Positions 33,589 through 44,911 of a stretch of DNA of 64,000 bases are shown here, piece after piece (position 1 is the first letter of the stretch; every line of letters starts with the position of its first letter). The position numbers and the translations under genes are program-made. Where the stretch lies: positions 42,478,384 through 42,542,383 of the forward strand of contig CM044874.1 in the NCBI GenBank assembly GCA_024500155.1, read 5' to 3'. The notes beneath the pieces are model-generated. The model saw only the letters and a list, made by a program, of their open reading frames with translations, did not search any database and had not been told where the DNA came from. Origin of the DNA: Chenopodium formosanum (lineage: Eukaryota; Streptophyta; Magnoliopsida; Caryophyllales; Amaranthaceae).

Positions 33589-33628
33589 CTTTGCTCGAGG
33601 ACGAGCAAAGGTTTAGCTTGGGGGAATA
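33589..33628 (+). other. GAGGAC-loop hairpin and polypurine tract before the 3' LTR
   Basis: CTTTGCTC (33589-33596), loop GAGGAC (33597-33602), GAGCAAAG (33603-33610), then TAGCTTGGGGGAATA (33614-33628) abutting the LTR. The purine tract would prime plus-strand synthesis. Equivalent structures are at 52489-52509 and 54757-54778 on the - strand. Confidence 0.7.
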
Positions 33629-36089
33629 TGATGAGTGACATTTATGTCACTCCTAAGGAGTAGTTTTAGAGTCCTTTCCGTGTTTATTTTCCCTTATTTT
33701 CCTTTTATTCTCTTGTTTTCTCTTTAATAAAGTTTCTAGTTTATTTTGGTAATTTTGGAGTGTTTTGGTTTAGTGTCTTTATTTTATTAGTTTTAGTCTA
33801 TTTTCGTATTTTATTTTACTTTATTTGCTTGTATAGTTTTTGTCTTTATTAGTTTTAGTTTTATTTCTCTTATTTCTATTTTACTTTTATTTATGTTAAT
33901 TAGTTTGGAGTGTTCTTCACATTTTATTTGTTTGTGTTTTATTTAATTTTGTTAGTTTTAGTTTTAATTCTCTCATTTCCTATTTTAGTTTATTTAGTTT
34001 TATTTTATTTATTTCATTCCTTTTTGTCTTGATTTCCCCTCGTGATTTTGGTTGTAGGTGCCCCGGGTTTCAAGGCCATGTCCGTGTTCAAAGTTCAAGG
34101 TTCGAGGTGCAAACTTGAGCCAACCCCATGCTGCCCCTTATCCTTCACCACATCCCCTCCCTTATCCACCACCACACCACAGCAGCCACCTATCACCAGC
34201 CTGCAACCCCGCAAACACTACACACACCAGCACCAATTCACTCACCCGCTAAAACCCCTCACACCACTCACCACCAGTCCAACTTCCAACCACTAGCCAA
34301 CAACCACCTGACCGCCACAGCAACCACAATCACCCACCAATTCACGCGCCCACTGCACCAGCCACCACTACCCCCTGCTCCCTCGCGCACACAGCCGCAT
34401 ACCAGCCTCACCACCAACCAACACAACTCCCCTGCTCCAATCCGCAATAATCAACCACCACACACCACCAGCCTACAACCCAACAACCAACACCAACAGC
34501 AACACAACCTGGCCACCGCAACCCAGCATGCTTCACCCTGCATCACCACCAGCACCCACAAACAGCACCATGATGCCACCAATCAACCACCAAACAACCC
34601 ACTGCACCTGACCACAGCAGCCCCTCACCAACACAACGCACCAGCCCACAACCACCACCAACTCGCAATTAACCGTAACCTACCACAACCCAGACCACCG
34701 CAACCACACCTAAATTCTACCACCACCGCTCAACGGAGCAGCCACCACCAGCATCAATTACAACAACAATTGCACCTTACCGTCACCGATTCGCACAACA
34801 ACATCCCCAATTTACAGTAAATCACAAATTCTCAAGTTCGAGCAAACCGTTGAGGGTTCGGCCGAATGTCGAGTCAGAGACTTTGGGGGTTTTGTTATTC
34901 GAAGAGGAGTGGTCGAACACACCCATGGTTCGACCGAACCAACCCCGTAGTTCGGCCGCACCAACCCATGGTTCGACCGAACCATTTCACGAGCTATGCA
35001 CATGGCTTTTAATGAGGATCGAACGGTGGTGTTTTCTTGGTGCCGATTTTCAATGATGATGAGCGGTAGTGATTTGATGATGATGGTTGTTAGTTTGATT
35101 TGGTGAGAAGCAAAACATGGGATCATTCCCCCATTTTAGAGCAGCCAATTTTGAAGAAGAAGGAATGGGGTAGCTGATGGTTTGGTGGGGATTTAAGGGT
35201 TTATTCGATTTTATTTTCTTTTTCTTTTATTTTTATTTTCTTTGTTTTCTTTTCTCTTTTTCTTTTTTCCTTTCTTTTATTTTTTTATTCTTATTTTAGT
35301 TTTCTATTTTAACTTTTCCTTTTAATTTATTTTATTTTATTTTCTTTTTCTATTTTTCCTAGTTTGATTAAGTTAGTATAAATACCCATTTTTTGGGGGG
35401 TAATTAGAATTGAATAACTATCTATTCTTCTCTCTAATTAGTTTTAGTTTTAGGTTAGGTTAGGGTTATTCTTCATTGGTAGAGAGAGAAAGTGAGGTTT
35501 TCTTCATTAATGAACTTGGATTTTGAAGAAGGAGCTTGTTCAATCCTTTGTAGACCTTCATCTTCAATTAATGAGCAATTTCTTACTCTTTCTCTTTACC
35601 TTTGTTTTTGATTTTGTTTATTTGCTCTAATTTTTCTTCTTTGCTTATTAATCATGTTGATGCTTATTGATTTGATGATTGATATTGTTTTCAACATGAT
35701 TTGTGAGTAGTCATCTAGCCAAGGGTGTGGGGATGGTGTAGTTGCTAATTGTTCATGCTTTAAATGTTGGGGTTATGTTAATGATGATTAAAGTCTTTGC
35801 ATGCTTGATATTCTTTGGTCTTTCTTGCAAGTGCACATTGTTAGTTGATCAAAGATGAGTCTTTACTATCAAGTAACGGAAGTTGACTTAGTTGAGATCC
35901 ATTACTATCGATTGTTATTTAATAGTACCTCCTAGTATATGGTTCTAATGTGGAAACATAGAGGCTATGTTAGGAGAAGCCAATTGACCCCGGAAGGCGG
36001 CTAGATTGGACCCTTTACTTCGATATTCATGCATGCTTAGTTTACCATTGCTTTGCTTCCGTGTTATTGCATGATAAAGTGACATCTTC
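33629..36089 (+). mobile_element. 3' LTR of the Athila-related element, 3'-truncated
   Basis: Matches the 5' LTR from TGATGAGTGACA to 'gacatcttc' and then diverges abruptly at 36090, so about 240 bp of U5 are missing. It contains the AC-rich tract (34125-34818), palindromes (34850-34985) and TATA box (about 35377). Confidence 0.85.
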
Positions 36090-36330
36090 CATTTTTAGTT
36101 TTTCTTTTCCAACTTGTATACATTCTTTTTCCGCCTGTATACATAGTTTTAGAAACAAAATGAGTTCTCAATGCACGTACTCGGCACTACCTAGGACACT
36201 CAGCTGGTCTCCCGGAACGGCTGAGTCTAGAACAAGGGGTGCCTTTTCTGGATTGTCGAAACTGCTGTGCTCATCTCCGAATTCCTCCCTCTTTGTGTCT
36301 GTATAAGACCCAATGGCCAGAGTAAAATAG

Positions 36331-39028
36331 ATGGCCAGAAAAACTAAGAACCGGCGCACTATGGAAGTGCCTGCCGACGAGGTTGTTCCTGATGGGGAAC
36401 ATGAGGATTTGGAGGAGAGCAGCAATTCTGATGAAGAGGCTCCCTCTTCTTTCGGAAGCTCTAGCGTACGGGAGGTAGACGGTGAAGAAGCCGCCTCCTC
36501 TAATGGATCCGGGGAAGGATCCGGCGGTAAGGAGGCCGCTGAAAGATCAGGGGCCGAAACTTCTGGCTCCGATCTGGATAATTTCGCGGCTGACTATCAG
36601 CACCCTGCGAAAGTTGCTGACAACCCCAACCCGAAGAAGATTAGGATGCTTCCGAGTGACATAGCCCTGCTGAAGAGTGGCTTCAGGGCTTTCAAGGAGA
36701 AGCACCCCTTTGGAAATGGGTGGGATATTATCGTCCCGCCTGCTGATGCCGTGATGGCGTGGGACGATAAGATTGAGAATGCAGACAACTATTTCATCTA
36801 CTACGAGGCGGTTATAGATGCCGGCCTCCGGTTCCCCCTCCATATCGGGATTAGGAAGATCCTTAAGGGGTATGATTTGGGAGTTTGGCAGCTCACCCCC
36901 AACTCATGGGTGAACATTTTGAGCTACATAGCCGCCTGCGAGCTTCGGAATCTTGCTCACAGCTTCTCTGCCTTTTCTCACATGCATTACTTGAGAAAGG
37001 CCCTAGGCGGTCACGGGGCTTGGTACACTCTTTCCACCTTGCCCCAGTACTTAATGAGTTTGGACAAGGTGTCCAAGTGGTCAGGGTGGAAAGACAAGTT
37101 TTATTTGATTTCTTCTCCAACCCTGAGACACAACCGGACACTACGCCTGTACAATCAGGAACCGGTTCTTCTAGGCAGGAAATGCCCCCTCTCGACACTC
37201 TCCACTAAGGCCCGGGAGCAAATAATGGAGTCGGGTTTCTTTGAAACCACTACTGAGCCCATGGGGGATGGGACTCACATCATTGTTCCAAAAAACTAGA
37301 TCCTTCACCCGAACTACTTCAAAGATGAATGCTTTCTGTCCGCCTGTGGGTTAAGCACCGTGTTTCCCAAGGGTAGATTCCCTTACATCCGGCATGTCTG
37401 TAGTTTTAATTTTGTACTACAAACTTTTCATGATTTTTTCTAACTTTTATTTTCTTCTTGCAGCCGACGCCTTGAAAATGGTTGACCCAGCATAAACTCC
37501 GGCTAAGTCAGCAGCGTTGCTGCGCAAAGAAGCTGCTCACGCAAAGAGAGCAGCCGTCGAAGCCAAGGAGTCCAAAAAAGATGGGGTAAGACCGACAAAC
37601 TTTAGCTTTTTCTTTACATTTCTTGCAAAGGAATTTTGCCGATTGGGTATATTTAACTCTTAATTTGCAGGACTCTGTTATACGCGTTCCACGCTCCATC
37701 TCCAAGCTTTTCAAAAGGCAAGGAGAGGATCTGGAAAAGGCTCCGGCTGCCAAGGCCGCCAGTCAACTTCTAATGCTAAAACCGATCGTCCCGCGACCGA
37801 TGGCAAATCGCCTTCTGCAATGAAAATTCTGAGCGAAAGCTCAGAACGCTCGCAGAAGAATGCACCAGATGTCTCTACGGCGTCGAAGGGTGGCAAGCCA
37901 CCTAATGTTGCAGCCGACGTGGCAACAACTAGGGAGAAGATTCATGCGCCCCATCTTGATACCCAAGGTAAGGTAAGGGCAAGATTGAAATACCTTGGCC
38001 ACTTGACTTCATGAGAATCAAGACTAAGGTAGACCCCTCCGGGGGTTTAGTCAGCAACCGTCAACGGATAAATGCCAACTATGCTGCTTCCTTCTCACCA
38101 AGTACTTCTACTTCTTTTGGTGCAGATCTTACATCCGACGAGCTGGATCTTGTTGGGTTTTCCAAACGGATGGTGAGGACCCTCACCCGGTCAGAGAAAA
38201 ATTTCATACCTGATCTGCAGGTGGTGGACTTTAACCGGAAAATGGGCCAGCTAGATGAGGTAAAATATTATATAACTTAATTCTAATATTTTCTCTTCAT
38301 TTTTGCAAAGTATTTCATAATCCGACTGCTCTTTTCTCATGTAATGCTGAGGGTGGATGGGCTCCGAGGCCCCTTAAGGTGGAAGCAAGAAGAGGTAAAT
38401 GACGCCAAACGAAGAGCCCTTGAAAACCTCAATTCCGCTGAATATGCCAATTATATGTGTGATTGAGAGATTAAAGCAGTAGAGTTGAAACAGGAGGAGC
38501 TGATCCGGAGCTTGACGGTTGCAAATGATGAAGCCACCAGCCGGGCTAATGACCTTGAGCAAAAACTGAAGGACGCTCAATCTGAAATCAAGGAATTAGA
38601 GGATGCTGACAAGGAGAACACAAAACTCCGGGCAGACGTCTCTCGACTAGGGGTGGAGATCGTCAATCTGCGGAACAAGCAGTCAGATGAGATTTCCCAG
38701 GAGCCAGAAGCGGCTGATGGAAGAGAATGAGCGGGATAATGCAGCCCGCCTGAAGATAGCATGGGGGCTCCTCTACCCGGATGTGGAATTTGAAATCTAT
38801 AAACTTAGGTATGATTACGCCACTACAGTGTATGATGCCCAAGTGCTGGGAAAGGCAGTTCCGCCTCGCTTCAAAGATTGGGCTTCAGAGCTGGGATATG
38901 AAGTCTCAGATAATGAGGAGCCGGTGGAGGAAGAACGAAATGAAGGCAGCCAGCCTCAAGTGGCTGACGACCAATCAGAAGCCCTCCCAGCCGGTCAAAA
39001 CCAGCCGGAGCAGCAGCTTCCCCCTTAG
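36331..39028 (+). pseudogene. Antisense extra ORF of the Retand-like element, coiled-coil protein
   Basis: Multi-exon gene antisense to gag-pol. Exon 1 (36331-37395) starts MARKTKNRRT, has an acidic Ser-rich N-terminus, then a globular domain with 'MLPSDIALLKSGFRAFKE', 'GIRKILKGYDLGVWQLTPNS' and 'WSGWKDKFYLISS', features of the putative transposon protein family often named Transposase_28 or gag-like in plant databases. An in-frame stop is at 37297. Exon 2 is 37464-37585 and exon 3 begins at 37671, both with clear GT/AG borders. The rest has frameshifts but keeps 'ELDLVGFSKRMVRTLTR' (38140-38190) and a heptad-rich coiled coil (38480-38720). The final part (38700-39028) reads 'EFEIYKLRYDYATTVYDAQV' and an acidic, Gln/Pro-rich end. 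The role of these ORFs is unknown. A divergent truncated relative lies at 23291-24911. Confidence 0.6.
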
Positions 39029-39652
39029 CCTTGAATCAGCCTCCCCAAATTTAGCGGCAGTATACCAACTTCTTTCTTTTCCGGATGAGTAATGTTGTAT
39101 CTTTACCAACTATGGAGTTGGGTAAACAATTATTTTCTTTTGCTTCTTCTCTAAATGTTATTCCGGTTAACAATTATTCTGGCCTTTGTGCCATTTTTAA
39201 TATAAAGTATTCCCACTCAATCGGTTATTTATATATATTTGTGTTTGAATTTTGCGTATATACTGCAATTCTTTAATATTTTTCCTAACTTAAAAAAGTA
39301 TGCGGCAATTTGCAATCCAGCAACTCTTGCCCCTGGACGGCTGTGTGGTTGGTTTTATTTCAAATTGATTGATTGGCTTGAAAGCACTTGATACTTGGAG
39401 AAGCATGAGATGTTTTTAGGCCAATCTATCACAATGGTGATTGCCCCAAACCAAGTGCATAGGCGGCCATTAAAACGGTTGCTTTTAGCCTCTTACCTAG
39501 GCGGTAATATTCCGTCTGAAATTATTGCATAACCATTGCACAAACTCTTTTGCCGCAATTGTGAGAGAGAGTGCAACTTTGGAATAAATAATCTAAATAA
39601 AAACTTCAGCCGGTAACCGACTGATGCCTCAGAGCATCCGGTATTCGGAAAC
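39029..39652. other. Spacer of the Retand-like element left of the CRM insertion
   Basis: Non-coding, moderately AT-rich. Contains the left GAAAC (39648-39652) of the CRM-like insertion. Its sequence continues at 45636 beyond the insertion. Confidence 0.6.
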
Positions 39653-40371
39653 TGATGTGAATTATTGATCCGAAAATCAACAAAACACAGGGGATATGTT
39701 TAATTCTAATTCTATACAGGAAATCCACCAATAATTAAACAAAAACTAAGATTAATCAATTAAGAATCCACCTAATTAATCAATCCAAACGAATGTTTTA
39801 CCTAAAACAAGCAAAACAGCAATTGATCGCAATCAACCAAAACTCAAGTATGCAACTTAAGAAATAATCTGAATATTAATCTATGTATGTATATCTATTC
39901 GTGTGTTTATAGCCCTATTTATAAGACTTAGTTTTCCTAGGAAGATTAGGACAAGTCCCTAATTCAATCCTAATTAAACTAGAATTCTAACTTGCTTGAA
40001 GAGCAAGCACCTTGGCGCACAAGCATACACCAAACTGATTTATTTTGCTAACTAACTGATTTTTAAAGCAACTAAATAAATAAATAAAAATTAAAGAACT
40101 AAATAAAGATTAAGATCCTAATGCTTGAACCAAGAAAAACCCTTTCAAGTGAAAGGTAAAAACTTGTAAGCAAAATCTAAGTAAAGAAAATTCAAGAAAG
40201 TTCAAGAAAGTGAACTAGACTCCAAGAAAAGCCACTAAGCAAACCGTGGCTTTGCTTTGATATCCAAGAAAGTGTCCATGCAATGCTTGGCTTGAATCAA
40301 TGTTTAGGGACAAGCTATCTTGATGCATGATAAGCAAATCTTCGAAGTTCTCCATGCTTAGACTTGCATCA
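39653..40371 (-). mobile_element. 3' LTR of the CRM-like element
   Basis: 719 bp. Adjacent on its right, at 40372-40390, is the polypurine tract (GAAGAAGAGGAGGA on the - strand). The pol stop codon at 40215 lies inside it, so the last 52 residues of pol are LTR-encoded. Confidence 0.9.
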
Positions 40372-43300
40372 TCCTCCTCTTCTTCGAAAGAATTTGTCCT
40401 CAAATCTCGAAGTTCTTCATCAGGAATATACTTAGCCAAATCGCCAACATTGAATGTAGCACTAACTCCATATTCTCCCGGAAGTTCTAACTTATAAGCA
40501 TTGTCATTGATCTTCTCAATAATCTTGAAAGGACCTTCACTTCTAGGCATCAACTTATTCTTGCGTTTTCCTGGAAATCTTTCCTTTCTCAAATGTAACC
40601 ATACCAAGTCTCCAACATTGTAACCTTGTTGCTTTTTATGCTTGTTTGATCTAGCTTTGTACATGTCATTTACTTTCTTTATTCTTGTTCGAACTTGAGC
40701 CTGTAATTTCAGCATACTCATCAACTTAGACTCGGCATCTTTGTGAATTAATTCACCCTTAGGCAATGGAACAAGATCAATTGGAAGTTTCGGATTGACT
40801 CCATAGACTACCTCAAAAGGACTATGTTTGGTAGCATATGTAGGTGATCTATTATAAGCAAACTCCGCATGAGCTAACTTGATGTCCCAATCCTTTTGTG
40901 TCTTACTCACTAACCCACGCAAAAGCGCACCAAGAGTACGATTAGTAACCTCGGTTAGTCCATCAGTTTGTGGATGGTAAGATGTACTAAAGAGCAATTT
41001 AGTTCCCACAAGCTTCCATAAAGACTTCCAAAAGAAACTCATGAACTTTGTATCTCGATCACTCACAATAGTCTTTCCCCCGTTGTGTTCTCGGCAATCC
41101 CACAATAAAATCCATAGAAATATCTTCCCAAGGTGAATCTAGAACAGGTAAAGGAGTATACAAGCCTTGATGAAAAGTAGCCTTCGCTTTTTGACAAGTT
41201 GCACACCTAGAAATAACTAGTTGCACATCCGTGAGCATCTTAGGCCAATAGAAGTGTTCTTGTAACATACTCAAGGTCTTTGTAATGCCAAAGTGACCAG
41301 CAATTCCTCCCCCATGAGCTTCTCTAACAACTAGCTCTCTAATAGAACACTTAGGAAGACAAAGTCGATTTCCTTTGAAAAGAAAACCATCTTGCAGCAA
41401 ATAAGAACCCACGGCTCCTTTAGAACACTCTTCAATCAATGTAGCAAAATCATCATCACCTTTGTAGTATTCTTTGATCAATTCAAAACCAAGTAGCTTG
41501 CTATTTAGAATTCCAATCAAAGTGTATCTTCTAGATAATGCATCAGCCACAACATTCGATTTCCCTTCTTTGTACCTTGAAGAAAAATTAAATGATTGTA
41601 AAAATTCAACCCACGTAGCATGTCTAGGATTGAGCTTTTGTTGTCCATGTATGTACTTCAATGCTTCATGATCAGAATGCAACACAAAGTGATTAGGTCG
41701 GAGATAATGGCTCCAATGATCTAAAGCTCTAACAATGGCATAGAACTCTTTATCATAAGTAGAATAGTTCAATCGAGCTCCTCCCAATTTCTCACTGAAA
41801 TATGCAATAGGCCTCTTCTTTTGGAGTAAAACTGCTCCAATTTCAACTCCACTAGTATCGGTTTCAACTTCAAAAGGACTTGAGAAATCTGGTAACGCAA
41901 GTATAGGTGCTTCACATAGCTTCTTTTTAACCAACTCAAATGCACTTTGAGCTTCTTTAGTCCATTCGAATTTACCCTTGTCCTTCTTCAAACATTCGGT
42001 CATAGGCGCCACAATACTTGAGAAATTCTTGACAAATCTTCTATAGAACGAAGCTAGACCATGAAAAGACCTTACTTCACTCATATTAGTAGGAATAGGC
42101 CAAGTTTTGATAGCCTCTACTTTCGAATGATCAACTGAAACTCCATCTTTTGATACAACATAACCAAGAAAAGTAACACTAGGCACTAAGAAGTAGCATT
42201 TTTCAAGCTTAGCATAGAGTTTCTTCTCTCTTAACACTTCAAACACACTTGTTAGATTATTTAGATGATCATGCAAATTTTTAGAGTATATCAGAATATC
42301 ATCTAAATAAACAACAACAAACTTGCCAAGGAAAGGTTTAAGTACCTCATGCATCAACCTCATGAAAGTGCTAGGTGCATTAGTGAGTCCAAACGGCATC
42401 ACCAACCATTCATACAACCCTAACTTAGTCTTGAATGCTGTTTTCCACTCATCTCCTTCTCTCATTCGAATTTGATGATAACCACTCATAAGATCAATCT
42501 TAGAAAACAACTGTGAACCATGTAGTTCATCAAGTAGATCATCTAATCTTGGAATAGGAAATCGGTATTTGATAGTGATGTTATTCACACTCCTACTATC
42601 AATACACATGCGCCAACTCCCATCTTTCTTTGGGACAAGTAAAGTAGGCACAGCACAAGGGCTCATACTTTCCCTCACGTATCCTCTAGCCATAAGCTCT
42701 TCAATTTGCCTTTGCATCTCCTTTGTTTCTTCCGGATTACTTCTATAGGCTGCCTTATTAGGTAATGATGCTCCCGGAATCAAGTTAATTTGATGCTCTA
42801 TCCCACGAATAGGAGGTAGTCCCGGAGGTAATTCCTTAGGAAAGACATCCTTGAATTCTTCTAAAACAGATTCCAATTCATACGGCCTCTTTACTTGTTT
42901 ATCTTGATCAATTCGAATCTCATTAGAAACAAGTATATATACCACATTGTTGCTGCAAATTTCTTTTTCTAATTCCCTCTCACTAATCAAATAAGAACTC
43001 TTCGAATTAGAGGTAACATTAGAAGACTTGTTGCTTATCAAAGGTTTTAAAGCAACCGGTCTCTCTTTTTCTCCGTTTCTCACAACATACACGTTAGTCC
43101 TTCCATCAAACTTCACAAATCTATCATATTGCCAAGGACGGCCTAATAGTATATGACAAGCATCCATAGGACAAACATCACACAAAACTTTATCATGAAA
43201 TTTACCAATTGAAAAGGAGATTAAGGCTTGTTTAGTTACCTTAACATCACTCGAATTATTAAGCCAATGAAGCTTATAAGGGCTTGGATGTTCAGTAGTT

Positions 43301-44619
43301 GGCCACTTCAATTTGTCTACCAAAGTAGTAGATACCACATTAGTGCAACTCCCCGTGTCTATGATCATATCACACAACCTATCTTCTACCTTGCACCTTG
43401 TAAGAAAGATTTTCTCCCTTTGATTGTTTTCCATAGGTACGGTTTTAGAGTGTAGCGCCCTTCTTAGAACCAAACTTTGACCATGAGTCTCGGGATCAAT
43501 TTCGTCAATATGCCCCTCCTCTTCTTCAAAGTTTTCCTCTTCGTTCTTTTCTTCATAGTCACTACCTTGCTCACACTTAGCTTGTTCTTGTTCCCACTCT
43601 TGAGCAGTCATTACTCTTTTTGATGGACAATTAGTTTCAATGTGACCAACACTACCACACTTGAAGCACTTCCTATCTTCAACAAGCTTTTTAGGAGCTT
43701 CAAACTTTGATTTAGTCTCCTTGTAGTTCGAACTAGAACCAGTTTTCTCCAAGCTGTTCTTCTCAAAAGGTTTAGTGAAACCTTTTACAAAGGGCTTAGT
43801 GTACGTCCCTTTCTTCCCCTTTATCTGTTTTTCAACTTTCAAAGCTACCTTGCAAACATCCTCAAAGGACCAATATTGTTGCAATTCAACTTTTTCAGCA
43901 ATATTATCATTCAACCCCGAAATAAATCTAGCAATCTTATGCTCAACAATCTCTTCTAAGCCACATAGCATGCATAACTTTTCAAATTCACCAATATAAT
44001 TCTCAACAGTCATAGAATTTTGTTTAAAAAGTTGCATCTTAAGATAAACATCTTGAATATAATCACTAGGTACGAACCTTTTTTTCATGTGCTTCTTGAG
44101 TTGTTCCCAAGTTGAGATTCTTGCACGCATCTCCTTATGCCTTTTCTTCTGTAGATTATCATACCAAAGACTAGCATAACCGGTCAGTTTTAATTCAGCC
44201 AATTTGCATCTTTTCCTTTCATCATACTCCTTGTAATCAAAAAGTGTCTCGGCCCTTCTAATCCACTCAAAGTATTTTTCAGGTTCATTCATACTCCCAT
44301 TGAATTCAGGAAGATCTAATCTAAGGTTCCTATCATCATCCTTTGGTCTATCTCTTCTCCTAGGCCTTGGTGATTCATCACTTGACGAATAATTATTTCG
44401 TGGCCTCCTTGGATTCCTCCTTGGTTGTTCATCCTCACTTGAACCAGAATTAGGGTTAGAATTCCCTTTCCTTGAAGAATCTCCAGCAAGAGTATCAAGC
44501 CTTTTTAATATCTCATCCATCCTTGCTGCCAACTCGTCAATTTGCCTATCTCTTCTAAGATTTTGTGCCTGTTCTAAAGTTAATCCCCTTGGAACTTGTG
44601 GAACTTCCTCGTCACTCAT
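40215..44619 (-). pseudogene. gag-pol polyprotein of the CRM-like element, integrase deletion
   Basis: The likely start is the ATG at 44619 (MSDEEVPQ); the frame is open further upstream only through non-ATG codons. In order: Gag core ('LDLPEFNGSMNEPEKYFEWI', about residue 110), zinc knuckle C-x2-C-x4-H-x4-C ('CFKCGSVGHIETNC'), protease DTGS, RT with 'YLDDILIYS', RNase H ('DTSGVEIGAVLLQ', 'SDHEALKYI', 'ADALSRR') and the integrase HHCC finger ending 'CATCQKAK'. The integrase then begins 'WEDISMDFIVGLP' but at about 41080 jumps to 'TIVSDRDTKF' in another frame. Roughly 40 residues of the core usually found between these motifs are missing, and the frame shifts. The rest ('HPQTDGLTEV', 'LRKERFPGKR', 'NDNAYKLELPGEYGVS') is open to the stop at 40215. 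Everything before the deletion is free of stops, so the defect is recent. Confidence 0.9.
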
Positions 44620-44892
44620 GATTCCTACACAAACCAAGTCAGTTCATGCAAAAATCTTGATTAAAAGATCGAATCTTGAAGAAAAACTAGGCAACACAAA
44701 AACCGGACTCTCAACCGCAAATCAGTGCAAAAAAACCAAACATTTGAGGCTGTGTAGAACGCGTTACTCACTTAAAAATTATGACATTTTATATGGTGAT
44801 AGCTGGACGTTTTTAGAGTTCAATGCAAAAAGAATCACGTACAAATTCCTAGCCAATTGTTCCCAGTTTAATTTTTACCGAAGTTGCGCAAA

Positions 44893-44907
44893 CCTGCTCT
44901 GATACCA
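44893..44907 (-). other. Primer-binding site, initiator tRNA-Met
   Basis: On the - strand TGGTATCAGAGCAGG, four bases after the 5' LTR, is complementary to the 3' end of plant initiator tRNA-Met over 15 bases. Confidence 0.9.
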
Positions 44908-44911
44908 AAGA

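Larger units (their letters stand above)
26859..36089 (+). mobile_element. Athila-related non-autonomous LTR retrotransposon
   Basis: Two LTRs (26859-29561 and 33629-36089, the second missing about 240 bp at its 3' end) enclose about 4.1 kb. A tRNA-Asp-type primer site and a final purine tract are present, with three successive ORFs between. No protease, RT or integrase is encoded, so it would need enzymes from an autonomous relative. The two LTRs differ by a few percent by eye. It is inserted into the integrase gene of the second CRM-like element; GAGTA (26854-26858) is the candidate target duplication but the other side is lost. Confidence 0.8.

Noticed and set aside
27362..34820. Frames of 202 and 230 residues rich in His, Pro, Thr and Gln in both Athila-related LTRs
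   Set aside because: They follow from A/C-only composition, change length between the two LTRs and contain no domain.
36885..37208. Second frames on both strands overlapping the extra ORF
   Set aside because: Shadow frames of a coding exon in another phase.
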